Part shown: in pieces, positions 19,138 to 28,781 of the stretch | Numbering within the stretch: the first letter of the stretch is position 1 | Layout of the letters: each line of letters begins with the position of its first letter | DNA from: Ruania alba | Lineage (GTDB): Bacteria; Actinomycetota; Actinomycetes; Actinomycetales; Beutenbergiaceae | Length of the DNA stretch: 64,000 bases | NCBI RefSeq assembly: GCF_900105765.1 | Contig: NZ_FNTX01000001.1 | Coordinates: forward strand, 744,001 to 808,000 | Direction of reading: 5' to 3' | Position numbers and translations under genes: made by a program | Notes under the pieces: generated by a model | What the model saw: the letters and a program-made list of their open reading frames with translations, nothing else | Told to the model about the DNA's origin: nothing | Databases searched by the model: none

Positions 19138-20817
19138 TCAGAGGGCGAGGTCGGCCAGCACCGGGAGGGCCTCTCGCACCGCCCTGCGCGCTCCCTCGGC
19201 ACTCTCCGCCGCCACGGCCAACCCGGCGGCCGTGCGGCACTCATCGACGGTCACCGCACCGAGCAGCGCCGCCACGTCACCGAGTGCCCGCGGCGTCATG
19301 GACAGGCTCGTCACCCCGAGGCCCACCAGCACTGCGGCCAGCGCCGGATCAGCCGCTGCCTCACCACACACGCCGACCGGGCGGCCTTGCGCCCGCCCTC
19401 CAGCACAGGTGAGCTGGATGAGCTGGAGCACAGCCGGATCCCACGGCGTGGAGAGGGGGGCCAGGGCGCCCAGCAGGCGGTCGGCGGCCAACGTGTACTG
19501 GACCAGGTCGTTGGTGCCGATGGAGGCGAACGCTGCCCGCGCCAGCATCGGCCCAGCCAGCAGGGCCGCGCTCGGGACCTCCACCATCACACCCGCTGTG
19601 CGTAACCCGTGCGCCTCGCATGCGGCGACGAACGACTCCGCCTCCTCCACGCGGCTCACCATCGGCGCCATCACCCACACATCCGCCTGATGGGCGTCGG
19701 CGGCGGAGGCGATCGCAGCGAGCTGGTGGTTCAGCACGTCCGGGTTGTGCCACGCGGTGCGGTACCCCCGCACACCGAGCGCGGGGTTCACCTCGTCGCT
19801 GTCGGTGAGGAACGGCATCGGCTTGTCCGCACCGGCGTCCAGGGTGCGGATCACCACCTTCTTGCCGCCGAATGCGTCGAGCACCGCCGAGTAGGCCTCC
19901 ACCTGCTCGTCGATGGTCGGTTCGTCGTCGCGGTCCAGGAAGCAGAACTCGGTCCGGAACAAGCCCACCCCTTCGGCCCCGGAGGCCGCAGCAGGACCGG
20001 CCTCGGCCACCTCACCCACATTGGCCAGCAGCTCCACCCGATGACCGTCCTTGGTGGCACCCGGGGGTGTGAACGTGCGCGCGGTGGCCCGCTCGCGGGC
20101 CGCCTCGACCGCCTCGGGCGAGGGGTTCAGGTACACCCGGCCGGCGCCGCCGTCGACCAGCACCACCTCGTCCACGACGATCCGGTCCAGCGACTCGCCC
20201 ACACCGACCACGGCGGGGATCCCGATGGCCCGGGCGAGGATCGCGGTGTGTGAGGTGGGGCCACCCTCCTCGGTCACCAGGGCGCGCACCACACGCGGGT
20301 CGAGCTGCGCCGTATCCGCCGGAGCCAGGTCCCGGGCGATCAGGATGAACGGTTCCTCCCGTGCGGGCACCCCCGGGGTGGGAGCGCCGAGCAGGTGGGC
20401 AACGATCCGATCGCGGACGTCGATGACGTCCCGCGCGCGCTCGGCGAGGTATCCGCCGAGGGACTCGAACTGGTCGGCCACCGCTCCGGCGGCCTCCCAC
20501 ACGGCACGCTCCGGGCTCAGCCGGATCTCGCGAACCCGTCGCTGGGCGTCCTTGACCAGGGTGGGGTCCTGGGCGATCTGCGAGGTGGCGGCCAGCACGT
20601 CCCGCGCTGTTCCCTCGGTGGTCTGGGCGCGGGCGGCGAGATCCTGTGCCACCGCGGTGGCGGCGCTGGCGATCGCGGAGCACGCGGTGTCCGCATCGGT
20701 AGAGCTGCGTCGGCGCGGCGGCTCCCCAGCCCCGGTGGTCATGCGTACGGCCGGTCCTGCGGCCCGTCCGGGGGATACGCCCGCCCCGGTGACGACGTTC
20801 TGGTCGCCTTGCGTCAT
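19138..20817 (-). CDS. ptsI: PTS phosphoenolpyruvate-protein phosphotransferase (enzyme I)
   Basis: A 559-residue enzyme I that passes phosphate from PEP to HPr. The phospho-His is in EEGGPTSHTAILAR (His190), and the PEP-binding barrel has GLFRTEFCFLDRDDEPT and the catalytic region GVCGEAAADP, where the Cys lies in VCGE. Slightly shorter than the E. coli protein (575 aa). No ptsH is in the window. It is divergent from the EIIB gene across a 106-base gap. Confidence 0.95.
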   Translation of the reverse strand: MTQGDQNVVTGAGVSPGRAAGPAVRMTTGAGEPPRRRSSTDADTACSAIASAATAVAQDLAARAQTTEGTARDVLAATSQIAQDPTLVKDAQRRVREIRLSPERAVWEAAGAVADQFESLGGYLAERARDVIDVRDRIVAHLLGAPTPGVPAREEPFILIARDLAPADTAQLDPRVVRALVTEEGGPTSHTAILARAIGIPAVVGVGESLDRIVVDEVVLVDGGAGRVYLNPSPEAVEAARERATARTFTPPGATKDGHRVELLANVGEVAEAGPAAASGAEGVGLFRTEFCFLDRDDEPTIDEQVEAYSAVLDAFGGKKVVIRTLDAGADKPMPFLTDSDEVNPALGVRGYRTAWHNPDVLNHQLAAIASAADAHQADVWVMAPMVSRVEEAESFVAACEAHGLRTAGVMVEVPSAALLAGPMLARAAFASIGTNDLVQYTLAADRLLGALAPLSTPWDPAVLQLIQLTCAGGRAQGRPVGVCGEAAADPALAAVLVGLGVTSLSMTPRALGDVAALLGAVTVDECRTAAGLAVAAESAEGARRAVREALPVLADLAL

Positions 20818-20923
20818 TGCTCGCCTCCGGCTCGTCGGTTGCCGTTCATTCTGCTGGTGGGCACCGGTGGGGTCTACGCGGTTGTAGAGTGGGATGTATC
20901 ACAAGCGGCATGGAGGAGTGGAC

Positions 20924-21163
20924 GTGAGCAAGGCCGAAGACATCCTGGCGGCACTGGGTGGCGACTCGAACGTGGTCGACCTGGAGCCGTGCATCACACG
21001 TCTTCGCGTCGAGGTGACCGATCCGGCGCTGGTGGACGAGGACAACTTGCGCTCGAACGGTGCGTTCGGTGTCGTACGGTCCGGTCGGGTGGTGCAGGTG
21101 GTGGTCGGCCCGGAGGCGGACGACCTGGCCGCCGAGATCGAGGGGCTCCGCCCGAGTTCCTGA
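20924..21163 (+). CDS. PTS glucose/N-acetylglucosamine-family EIIB domain, stand-alone
   Basis: A 79-residue EIIB of the glucose superfamily. The phospho-Cys lies in LEPCITRLRV (Cys23), followed by the family's NGAFGVVRSGRVVQVVVG. GTG 20924 has a strong GGAGGAG. It is separate from any EIIC membrane domain; none is found in the window. The neighbouring EIIA and enzyme I suggest a split PTS whose permease (NagE/PtsG/MurP type) lies elsewhere. GlcNAc or MurNAc transport is inferred from nagZ-murQ nearby. Confidence 0.9.
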   Translation: MSKAEDILAALGGDSNVVDLEPCITRLRVEVTDPALVDEDNLRSNGAFGVVRSGRVVQVVVGPEADDLAAEIEGLRPSS

Positions 21164-21274
21164 CCGCCGACGACCCCCGCTTCAACGGTCGCGACGGCGG
21201 AGTCTCTGGCAGGATCGTGGGTGGCGGTTGTTGAGGGCCGCCGCACCGACCGATGGGGAGCGTTGAACCACGCC

Positions 21275-23437
21275 GTGACAGAGCAGAGCAATGACGCCTT
21301 GAGCGCCGACCTGCGCCGGCTTGCCGCTGCCCATGGGGTGGCGAGCGACTTCTGGGACTTCCACGGTGACCGTCGCGAGGTCTCACCCGCGACGGTCCGT
21401 GCCGTGCTGGCCGCGATGGGCGTGTCGGCCGACACGCCCGAGAACGTCGCAGCAGCCCTGGATGAGGCCGACCTCGCGCCGTGGCGGCGCACCCTTCCTC
21501 CGTGTGTGGTCGTGCGTAGCGGCACCGCGGGCTCGGTCGCCGTGCACGTGCCGGACGGGGCGGAGGTGCGGGCGCGGGTGGTGCTGGACGGGGGCGCTGC
21601 TCGCACCCTGACCCAGCAGGACGACTGGGTCGAGCCGCGGGACGTCGACGGGAAGCGGATCGGTCGCGCCTCGTTCGAGATCCCGGACGACCTGCCCCTG
21701 GGGTGGCACGAGATCGTCGCCGAGGTCGGTGATGTCGGGGCTCTCGCGGACGGTCGTGCCCGGGCTCCGCTCGCGGTCACCCCGGCCACGCTGGAGCTCC
21801 CGGAGCTGCGGGACCAGCTGGGCGGTCGTGCGTGGGGCCTGATGGCGCAGCTGTACTCGGTGCGATCGGCACGCTCGTGGGGGATCGGCGACTTCGCTGA
21901 CCTGACCGAGCTGACCGGGCTGGCCGGCGAAGTGGGAGCGGACTTCCTGCTGATCAACCCGGTGCACGCCGCCGAGCCGAGCCCGCCGGTCACGCCCTCG
22001 CCGTACCTGCCCGTGACGCGCCGGTTCGTCAGTCCGCTCTACATCCGCCCGGAGGAGATCCGAGAGGCGGCGTACCTGCCGAACACCCAGCGCACCCTGC
22101 TGGAGTGGGCGGCAGAGTCGGTGCAGCAGATGAATCTCGACTCCGGACCGTTGGACCGGGACGCTGCCTGGCAGGAGAAGAAGTCCGCGTTGGAGACCAT
22201 CTACGCGGCCGGGCGCTCGCGATCGCGCCAGCGCGAGCTCGACCGCTTCCGTGCCGAGCACGGCCAAGGCCTGGAGGACTTCGCCCTCTGGTGCGCCGTG
22301 AAAGAGACCTACGGCGACGATGAGCGACCCTGGCCGCTCACCGAGGACGCCACTCCGGCGGCACTGACCGCGCTGCGCCGCGAGCTCGCCGACCGGGTGA
22401 ACTTCCACTGCTGGTTGCAGTGGATCGCGGACGAGCAACTGGCCCGCGCCCAGCGGATCGCCCGCGCGTCGGGAATGCGGGTCGGGGTGATGCAGGATCT
22501 CGCCGTGGGTGTGCATCCGGCAGGCGCCGACTCGTGGTCGATGCGGCACGTGCTCGCCCGTGGGATCTGTGTGGGCGCCCCACCGGACATGTACAACCAG
22601 CAGGGGCAGAACTGGTCGCAGCCACCATGGCGACCGGACGCGCTGGCCGAAGCCGGGTACGCACCGCTGCGGGACCTGGTGCGGACCGTGCTGCGGCATG
22701 CCGGCGCGATCCGCGTCGACCACATCATCGGTCTGTTCCGGCTGTGGTGGATCCCTGATGGCGCAGGTGCCGACGAGGGCACCTATGTGACCTATGACCA
22801 CGAGGCGATGGTGGGAGTGCTGGCGCTGGAGGCCCACCTGGCGGGCGCCGTCGTGATCGGGGAGGACCTGGGCACCGTTGAGCCCTGGGTGCGCGACTAC
22901 CTCAGCGAGCGCGGTGTGCTCGGCACCTCGGTGCTCTGGTTCGAGCAGGCCGACGGCCGCCCACTGCCCGCCGAGGACTACCGCGAGCTGGTGCTGGCCA
23001 CGGTCACGACCCACGACTTGCCGCCGACCGCCGGGTACCTGGCCGAGGAGCACGTCGATCTCCGTGAACGCCTCGGCCTGCTCACCGAACCGGCCGCCCA
23101 GGTGCGCCTGGCTGCCAGGGTCGAGCGGGAACGGATGCTGGACGCCATGCGCGAGCGGTTCCTGCTGCCATCGGATCCCACCGAGCGGCAGATCGTCGAG
23201 GCGTTGCACCGCTACATCGCCCAGACGCCGTCGGTGCTCGTCGGTGTCTCGCTGGCCGACGCAGTGGGGGAGCGGCGCGCACAGAACCAGCCGGGCACCG
23301 ACACCGAGTACCCGAACTGGAAGATCCCGCTCGCCGACGGCGGTGAGCAGGTGGTGCTCGTGGAGGACCTGCCCGGGAATGCCCGGTTCGCGTCGTTGGT
23401 TACCGCGATCACCCACGAGCTGGCCGAACGGGCCTGA
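21275..23437 (+). CDS. malQ: 4-alpha-glucanotransferase (amylomaltase)
   Basis: A GH77 enzyme of about 720 residues that transfers maltodextrin segments. Visible GH77 landmarks include WGLMAQLYSVRSARSWGIGD, the acid/nucleophile regions IRVDHIIGLFRLWWIP and VIGEDLGTVEP, and TVTTHDLPPTAGY. The actinobacterial N-terminal extension of about 180 residues is present. Start is uncertain: GTG 21275, TTG 21263 (better spaced GGGGAG) or GTG 21221. It is followed 6 bases later by the EIIA gene. Confidence 0.92.
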   Translation: MTEQSNDALSADLRRLAAAHGVASDFWDFHGDRREVSPATVRAVLAAMGVSADTPENVAAALDEADLAPWRRTLPPCVVVRSGTAGSVAVHVPDGAEVRARVVLDGGAARTLTQQDDWVEPRDVDGKRIGRASFEIPDDLPLGWHEIVAEVGDVGALADGRARAPLAVTPATLELPELRDQLGGRAWGLMAQLYSVRSARSWGIGDFADLTELTGLAGEVGADFLLINPVHAAEPSPPVTPSPYLPVTRRFVSPLYIRPEEIREAAYLPNTQRTLLEWAAESVQQMNLDSGPLDRDAAWQEKKSALETIYAAGRSRSRQRELDRFRAEHGQGLEDFALWCAVKETYGDDERPWPLTEDATPAALTALRRELADRVNFHCWLQWIADEQLARAQRIARASGMRVGVMQDLAVGVHPAGADSWSMRHVLARGICVGAPPDMYNQQGQNWSQPPWRPDALAEAGYAPLRDLVRTVLRHAGAIRVDHIIGLFRLWWIPDGAGADEGTYVTYDHEAMVGVLALEAHLAGAVVIGEDLGTVEPWVRDYLSERGVLGTSVLWFEQADGRPLPAEDYRELVLATVTTHDLPPTAGYLAEEHVDLRERLGLLTEPAAQVRLAARVERERMLDAMRERFLLPSDPTERQIVEALHRYIAQTPSVLVGVSLADAVGERRAQNQPGTDTEYPNWKIPLADGGEQVVLVEDLPGNARFASLVTAITHELAERA

Positions 23438-23443
23438 ACAGCG

Positions 23444-23902
23444 ATGACTCTGCATGTGAGCGCTCCCGTGGCCGGAGCGGTGCTGCCGCTGAGCGAGGTA
23501 CCGGACCCGGTCTTCGCCCAGGAGATCGTCGGGCCCGGGGCCGCCATCGATCCTGCTGCCGGCCCGGACGTGGTGGATGTGGTGGCGCCGGTGCAGGGGC
23601 GCATCCTCAAGCTGCACCCGCACGCCTTTGTGGTGGTGAGCGGGTCCGGGCAGGGTGTGCTCGTCCACCTCGGCATCGACACGGTGCAGCTGGCCGGTGC
23701 CGGGTTCACCCTGCACGTGGCCGAGGGGGACCAGGTGGAGGTCGGGCAGCGGATGGTCACCTTCTCGCCCCGGGAGATTGCCGACGGCGGCCGCTCGCCC
23801 GTGTGCCCAGTGGTCGCCTTGGACGCCACGTCCGGTCAGGTTCGCGTCGTGGGAGCCGGTGTGCTGGACACCGGCGATCCGCTGCTGGAGTGGAAACCGT
23901 GA
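23444..23902 (+). CDS. crr: PTS glucose-family EIIA (Crr-like)
   Basis: A 152-residue IIA domain of the glucose superfamily. The phospho-His is in VLVHLGIDTV (His75) and the second active-site His is His60 in LHPHAFVV; the PVAGAVLPLSEVPDPVFAQ opening is characteristic. It lies directly after malQ and may be read from the same message, coupling glucan metabolism with PTS phosphorylation. Its EIIB partner is the small gene before malQ. Confidence 0.93.
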   Translation: MTLHVSAPVAGAVLPLSEVPDPVFAQEIVGPGAAIDPAAGPDVVDVVAPVQGRILKLHPHAFVVVSGSGQGVLVHLGIDTVQLAGAGFTLHVAEGDQVEVGQRMVTFSPREIADGGRSPVCPVVALDATSGQVRVVGAGVLDTGDPLLEWKP

Positions 23903-24039
23903 CGAACCTGTAACTCCGTATCAATGACAGCCTCGACGCGGCTAGATACATTGGAGTACAAGTTGAGTCGGCCGATGGCGGAGACCCCGCATTGGCGGCC
24001 CAAAGTCCAGCAGCGTTCCTCCAGCGAAGAAGGCACGAC

Positions 24040-25578
24040 GTGTCAGCACCACTCCTTGAGGTCGAGGGAATCAGCAAGAGTTTTCCCGGCGTCCGCGCAC
24101 TCCATGACGTGCAGTTCCACCTCGCCGCCGGCGAGGTCCTCGTGCTCGTCGGCGAGAACGGCGCCGGCAAGTCGACCCTGATGAAGATCCTCTCCGGGAT
24201 CTACCAGCGTGATACCGGCGCGATCCGAGTGGACGGCGAACCGGTCGAGATCTCCGGGCCTGCGATCGCGCAGCAACTCGGGATCAGCATCATCCACCAG
24301 GAGATGAACCTGATGGCCGACCTGACCGTGGCGCAGAACATCTTCATCGGTCGTGAACCCCGCGTGGCTGGGGTGCTGAACGAGCGTGCCCTGAACGCTC
24401 AGACGGGCGAACTGCTGGAGCAGCTGGGGATCGGCCTTGACCCGCGTGCGCGGGTCGGAGATCTCACCGTCGCCACTCAGCAGATGGTCGAGATCGCCAA
24501 GGCGCTCTCGTTCAATGCTCGAGTGCTGATCATGGACGAGCCCACCAGTGCCCTCACGGACACTGAGGTGGAGACCCTGTTCGGCCTCATCGAGAGCCTC
24601 AAAGAGGGCGGCACCGGGATCATCTACATCTCGCACCGGATGGAGGAGCTGAAGCGGCTCGCGGATCGCGTCACCGTGCTGCGCGACGGTGAGTACATCG
24701 GTGACCTGGAGCGTGCCGAGATCGACGTGCCAACCATCATCGAGATGATGGTCGGTCGCCAGATCGACGAGGGCGCCCGGCCTGTCTCGAGCGAGCACGC
24801 CCGCGACGAGGTGGTGCTCGACGTGCAGGGCCTGTCTACCAAGGCGTTGCTCGACGACGTCTCCTTCCAGCTGCACCGGGGCGAGATCCTCGGCTTCGCC
24901 GGGCTGATGGGCGCCGGCCGCACCGAGACGGCCCGTGCGATCATCGGCGCGGACCCGCGCTCCGCCGGAACGATCACGGTGCACGGGCGGCAGGTCCACA
25001 TCTCTCAACCCGCCGACGCGGTCCGGCACGGCATCGGCTACCTCTCCGAGGACCGCAAGGCGTACGGGCTGATGCTTGAGCAGGACGTCTCTTTCAACAC
25101 CGTGCTGGCGTCGATGAAGAATTTCACCGGCCCCTTGGGGTACTTCTTCGACGGGAAGGCGCGCCGGGTCGCGCAGACCTTCGTCGATCGCCTGCGAACG
25201 AAGACCCCCTCCACGTCGCAGCAGGTGAAACTGCTCTCGGGCGGCAACCAGCAGAAGGTGGTCATCGCCAAGTGGCTCGCCCGCGACTGCGACATCCTCA
25301 TCTTCGACGAACCCACCCGTGGGATCGACGTCGGCGCCAAGGAGGAGATCTACCGGCTCCTGCAGGGCCTGGCCGCGGACGGCAAGTCCATCATCGTCAT
25401 CTCCAGCGAACTGCCGGAGGTTCTCCGGCTCTCCCACCGGATCGTGGTGATGGCCGAGGGCCGGATCACCGGCACGCTCGCCAACGAGGACGCCAGCCAG
25501 GCCACGATCATGGACTACGCCACTCACCTGGCTGCGGATGTGACCGCCGCAGCCGATCACACGCGAGGAGCAGCATGA
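24040..25578 (+). CDS. Sugar ABC transporter ATP-binding protein, RbsA-like
   Basis: A 512-residue duplicated ATPase of the ribose/xylose/galactose importer family. The first domain has Walker A GENGAGKST and a degenerate signature, as usual for RbsA; the second has a degenerate P-loop region GLMGAGRTE and the signature LSGGNQQKVVIAKWL. GTG 24040 with AAGAAGG upstream fits the family start. The TGA overlaps the permease ATG (ATGA). The upstream 137-base gap carries a CCTGTAA half-site resembling the GntR operator candidate found near the catabolic genes. Confidence 0.92.
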   Translation: MSAPLLEVEGISKSFPGVRALHDVQFHLAAGEVLVLVGENGAGKSTLMKILSGIYQRDTGAIRVDGEPVEISGPAIAQQLGISIIHQEMNLMADLTVAQNIFIGREPRVAGVLNERALNAQTGELLEQLGIGLDPRARVGDLTVATQQMVEIAKALSFNARVLIMDEPTSALTDTEVETLFGLIESLKEGGTGIIYISHRMEELKRLADRVTVLRDGEYIGDLERAEIDVPTIIEMMVGRQIDEGARPVSSEHARDEVVLDVQGLSTKALLDDVSFQLHRGEILGFAGLMGAGRTETARAIIGADPRSAGTITVHGRQVHISQPADAVRHGIGYLSEDRKAYGLMLEQDVSFNTVLASMKNFTGPLGYFFDGKARRVAQTFVDRLRTKTPSTSQQVKLLSGGNQQKVVIAKWLARDCDILIFDEPTRGIDVGAKEEIYRLLQGLAADGKSIIVISSELPEVLRLSHRIVVMAEGRITGTLANEDASQATIMDYATHLAADVTAAADHTRGAA

Positions 25579-26579
25579 CTGACAGCACGCAGGTCGCGGT
25601 AGAGGAGCAGGACACCGCTCGTACCGGCCATGGCGCCACTGTGCGAGCATGGCTGCAGCAGGGGCTCGCATTCGGCAGCCTCCTCGTGCTTGTGGTGTTC
25701 TTCGCCATCGCCAGCGACAATTTCTTCACCTGGTCCAACATCTCCGGTGTGCTGCTCGCCACCGCGGTGATCGGCATCCTGGCCCTGGGCACCACCTTCG
25801 TGATCACCACTGCCGGCATCGACCTCTCCATCGGCACCGGGATGACCCTGTGCGCGGTGATGACGGCGGTGGTCGCGGTGAACTGGGGCCTCGGTCTGGT
25901 TCCTGGAGTGCTCGCCGGCCTCGCGATGGGTGCTCTGATGGGCTTTGTCAACGGTGTGAACGTGGCGTATTTCAAGCTTCCGCCGTTCATCGCCACGCTG
26001 GCGATGATGCAGGTGGCGCAAGGTCTCGCGCTGGTCATCTCCGACGTCTCCCCGATCTACTTCTCGGAGATCCCGGCCTTCAAGAACATCGCGCTCGGGA
26101 CGGCACTCGGTAGCCTGCCGAACGCGGTGCTCATCATGTTCGTCCTCGGTGGGATCGCCTATTTCATGCTCGGGAAGACCCAGTTCGGGCGCTTCACCGT
26201 GGCGATCGGGTCGAACGAGGAGGCCACCCGTCTTTCCGGCGTGAACACCCGCCGGTGGAAGGTGATCATCTACACCGTCGCCGGGATCTTCACCGGGATC
26301 GCCGGCGTGGTCATCGCCTCCCGGCTCGGGTCGGCCCAGCCCCAGCTCGGTGTCGGGTACGAGCTGCAGGCGATCGCCGCCGTCATCATCGGGGGCACCT
26401 CGCTCCTCGGCGGGCGCGGCACCATCGTCGGGACGCTGATTGGCGCCCTGATCATGAGTGTGCTGATCAACGGCCTGCGCATCATGTCCATCCAGACCGA
26501 GTGGCAATACGTCGTGCTGGGTGTGGTGATCGCGATTGCGGTGCTCGCCGACTCCTTGCGCAGTCGCAAGGGCAGATGA
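25575..26579 (+). CDS. Sugar ABC transporter permease, RbsC-like
   Basis: A 334-residue membrane protein with about 8-10 hydrophobic segments. GTTFVITTAGIDLSIGTGMT, the family-defining IDLSIG block, and the EAA-like loop AIGSNEEATRLSGVNTRRWK identify an RbsC/XylH-type permease. It overlaps rbsA by 4 bases and is followed after 160 bases by the binding-protein gene. Sugar specificity cannot be read from the permease. Confidence 0.93.
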   Translation: MTDSTQVAVEEQDTARTGHGATVRAWLQQGLAFGSLLVLVVFFAIASDNFFTWSNISGVLLATAVIGILALGTTFVITTAGIDLSIGTGMTLCAVMTAVVAVNWGLGLVPGVLAGLAMGALMGFVNGVNVAYFKLPPFIATLAMMQVAQGLALVISDVSPIYFSEIPAFKNIALGTALGSLPNAVLIMFVLGGIAYFMLGKTQFGRFTVAIGSNEEATRLSGVNTRRWKVIIYTVAGIFTGIAGVVIASRLGSAQPQLGVGYELQAIAAVIIGGTSLLGGRGTIVGTLIGALIMSVLINGLRIMSIQTEWQYVVLGVVIAIAVLADSLRSRKGR

Positions 26580-26739
26580 ACGCCGGCACTGCCATCCACG
26601 CAGACTCGGGCGCCGGTTCCTGTGCAGGACCGGCCTCGTCGTCGACCACGCGTCGACCCCTAGCGGTACCTGCGGGTATCGGGCACAGTCCGCAATCCAG
26701 CGGCCGGACCTACCGGCCGGAGAGCTATGGAGGCCTTGT
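26580..26739 (+). other. Stem-loops between permease and binding-protein genes
   Basis: This gap holds an imperfect hairpin at 26612-26634 (GCCGGTTCCTG with CAGGACCGGC) and a perfect GGCCGG/CCGGCC stem at 26702-26718, just before the ribosome-binding GGAGG. Such elements often stabilise the downstream part of importer messages and raise binding-protein levels; that role here is inference. Confidence 0.5.
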
Positions 26740-27744
26740 ATGAAACTGACCAGGAAGAAGTTCGGCGTCGCCGCAGCTTTGGCTGCCGCGCTGGCCGTCG
26801 CGGGCTGCTCCGACAGCGGTGACGGTGGCACCACCGACGGCGGTGACGGAGGCGGTGACGCCGGAGGAGACGCCCTGCAGATCGCGCTCGTCTCGAAGGG
26901 CTTCCAGCACCAGTTCTGGCAGGCCGTCGAGCAGGGCGCCCAGGAGGCCGCCGACGAGCTCGACGTGGAAGTGACCTTCGAGGGACCGGCCGCCGAGACC
27001 GAGGTGGACGCTCAGCTGCAGATGCTGCAGGCTGCTATCGACCGGAGTCCGGACGCGATCGGCTATGCCGCTCTCGACCCGGAGGCGTGCGTGCCGTTGT
27101 ACGAGGCGGCCGAAGCCGCCGAGATCCCGGTGGTCGAGTTCGACGCTGGCTGCGACAGTGACTACGGGCAGAACCTGGCCGCCACCGATGGTGTGGCCGC
27201 CGGCGCTATCGCCGCCGAGCACATGGCCGAGATCATCGGCGGTGAAGGGCAGGTCGGCATCGTCGGTCACAGCCAGATCAACTCCACCGGTGTCGAGCGC
27301 CGAGACGGGTTCGTCAACGAGATCGAGGAGAACTGGCCCGACATCGAGATCGTCGACATCCAGTACGGCGACGGTGACCACCTGCGTTCCTCCGACATCG
27401 CCAAGGCGATGATCGCGGCGAACCCGGACATCGCGGGCCTGTACGGCACCAACGAGGGCTCGGCGATCGGCATCGTGAACGCCGTCAACGAGCTCGGTCT
27501 GGCACCCGGGGAGATCACCATCGTCGGCTTCGACTCCGGCTCCGCCCAGGTGGGCGCGATCGAGAGCGGTGTGATGGCGGGTGCCATCACCCAGGACCCG
27601 ATCGGCATCGGCCGCACCGTGGTGGAGAACGCCGTGGCCGCGATCAACGGGGAAGAGCTCGAGGAGTTCACCGACACCGGTTCCTACTGGTACGACTCCT
27701 CCAACCTGGAGGACCCGGAGATCGCCCCGCTGCTGTACGAGTGA
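26740..27744 (+). CDS. Sugar ABC transporter substrate-binding lipoprotein, RbsB-like
   Basis: A 334-residue periplasmic-binding-protein family I member. The N-terminus MKLTRKKFG plus a hydrophobic stretch ends in the lipobox VAGC (Cys23), then a Gly/Asp-rich linker, so it is a membrane-tethered lipoprotein. The fold starts at LQIALVSKGFQHQFWQAVEQGAQ and carries ITIVGFDSG near the end, typical of RbsB/XylF. GGAGG precedes the ATG. With the two upstream genes it makes a complete importer; the adjacent catabolic cluster probably handles the imported sugar. Confidence 0.93.
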   Translation: MKLTRKKFGVAAALAAALAVAGCSDSGDGGTTDGGDGGGDAGGDALQIALVSKGFQHQFWQAVEQGAQEAADELDVEVTFEGPAAETEVDAQLQMLQAAIDRSPDAIGYAALDPEACVPLYEAAEAAEIPVVEFDAGCDSDYGQNLAATDGVAAGAIAAEHMAEIIGGEGQVGIVGHSQINSTGVERRDGFVNEIEENWPDIEIVDIQYGDGDHLRSSDIAKAMIAANPDIAGLYGTNEGSAIGIVNAVNELGLAPGEITIVGFDSGSAQVGAIESGVMAGAITQDPIGIGRTVVENAVAAINGEELEEFTDTGSYWYDSSNLEDPEIAPLLYE

Positions 27745-27764
27745 GGGTGAGCTGAGGCACCACG

Positions 27765-27805
27765 AGCGCCAGCCCTCCGCGACCCGATCGCGGAGGGCTG
27801 GCGCT
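27765..27805. terminator. Bidirectional terminator after the sugar importer
   Basis: A perfect 17-bp inverted repeat (AGCGCCAGCCCTCCGCG and complement) with a 7-base loop separates the binding-protein gene from the convergent phosphotriesterase-like gene. Confidence 0.85.
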
Positions 27806-28777
27806 TCAGTGTGCCCAGGTGAGGAGCTCGCGCGGGTTCTGCACCAGGATCTGGTGCACCGCATCCGCGCCGATGCGTGCTTCCAGGCGTGGCAGATACC
27901 GACGGCCGAGGTAGGCGAGACCGGGCATCCCGCCGTAGGCCAGGTAGCGGGAGGCCCGCGCCACATCTGCGCCGAGCACGATCCGCGTGCCCCCAGCGGC
28001 GAGCACTGCCTCGGTGAGGTCGATCAGGGCCGCGTCACTGTGGTTGCGCGCACGGGCCGCGCCGTCATAGCCCAGATATGCCCCGCGCGCGATCAGCTCG
28101 ACGTGCAATCCCGGATCGAGCAGCCGGTCCGCGTGCGCGAGCATCACCCGGTACGGGGCCACCCCGCACCGCACGAGCAGGTCGAGCAGCTCGTGCGCAG
28201 CAGTGCAGTGCTCCAGATGCACCATCACCGGCGCGCCCGTCTCGCGGTGCACTTCTCCCGCGGCCTCCAGGGTGCTCCGCTCGAATCCGGAGATGCTCCA
28301 GTACCCGATCCCGCACTTGATCAGCCCGGCCCGTACGTCGGCCCCCTGCGGGCCGACGGCCCGCTCGGTGGGGTGGGTGACGTCGTCGGAGATCGGCATC
28401 GCTTCGGTGAGGTCGCGCCGGAACAGGGCGGTACGCTTGGCGACGCTCACCGTGTGCATGGGGTGACCGGCAGGGTAGTGCGCCTCGCGGTGCACCCCGG
28501 TGGAGGCCACCACGGTGAGCCCGACGGCAGCGCTGATCCGAGCCACGTCGGCGGGCCGCCGGCCCAGGCCGATCGGGGTCGCGTCGATCATCGCGGTGAA
28601 GCCGCTCTCGACCAGGTCGGCTGCTTCGGCCTGGGACAGCTCCGGATCGTCCAGGTCGTCCCCGGGCAGCAGCGGTGAGACCTGGAACAGGTGCTCGTGC
28701 GTGTTCGTCGCGCCGAGCGTGGCCGGGTCGACGTCGCCCAGCACGGTACGGATGGTTCCGGCGGTCCCGTTCGTCAT
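27806..28777 (-). CDS. Phosphotriesterase-family amidohydrolase/lactonase
   Basis: A 323-residue PTE-family metal hydrolase. Metal ligands visible: HEH in GATNTHEHLF, the carbamylated-Lys candidate in RAGLIKCGIGYW, His in VMVHLEHCTA and LAHADR, and Asp in VLGADVAR. Several characterised PTE relatives in sugar clusters hydrolyse sugar (phospho)lactones, so lactonase is more plausible than true phosphotriesterase. It is the last gene of a same-strand run of five catabolic genes that starts at the GntR-type operator, and begins four bases after the AroE-like gene. Confidence 0.85.
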   Translation of the reverse strand: MTNGTAGTIRTVLGDVDPATLGATNTHEHLFQVSPLLPGDDLDDPELSQAEAADLVESGFTAMIDATPIGLGRRPADVARISAAVGLTVVASTGVHREAHYPAGHPMHTVSVAKRTALFRRDLTEAMPISDDVTHPTERAVGPQGADVRAGLIKCGIGYWSISGFERSTLEAAGEVHRETGAPVMVHLEHCTAAHELLDLLVRCGVAPYRVMLAHADRLLDPGLHVELIARGAYLGYDGAARARNHSDAALIDLTEAVLAAGGTRIVLGADVARASRYLAYGGMPGLAYLGRRYLPRLEARIGADAVHQILVQNPRELLTWAH

Positions 28778-28781
28778 GGCC

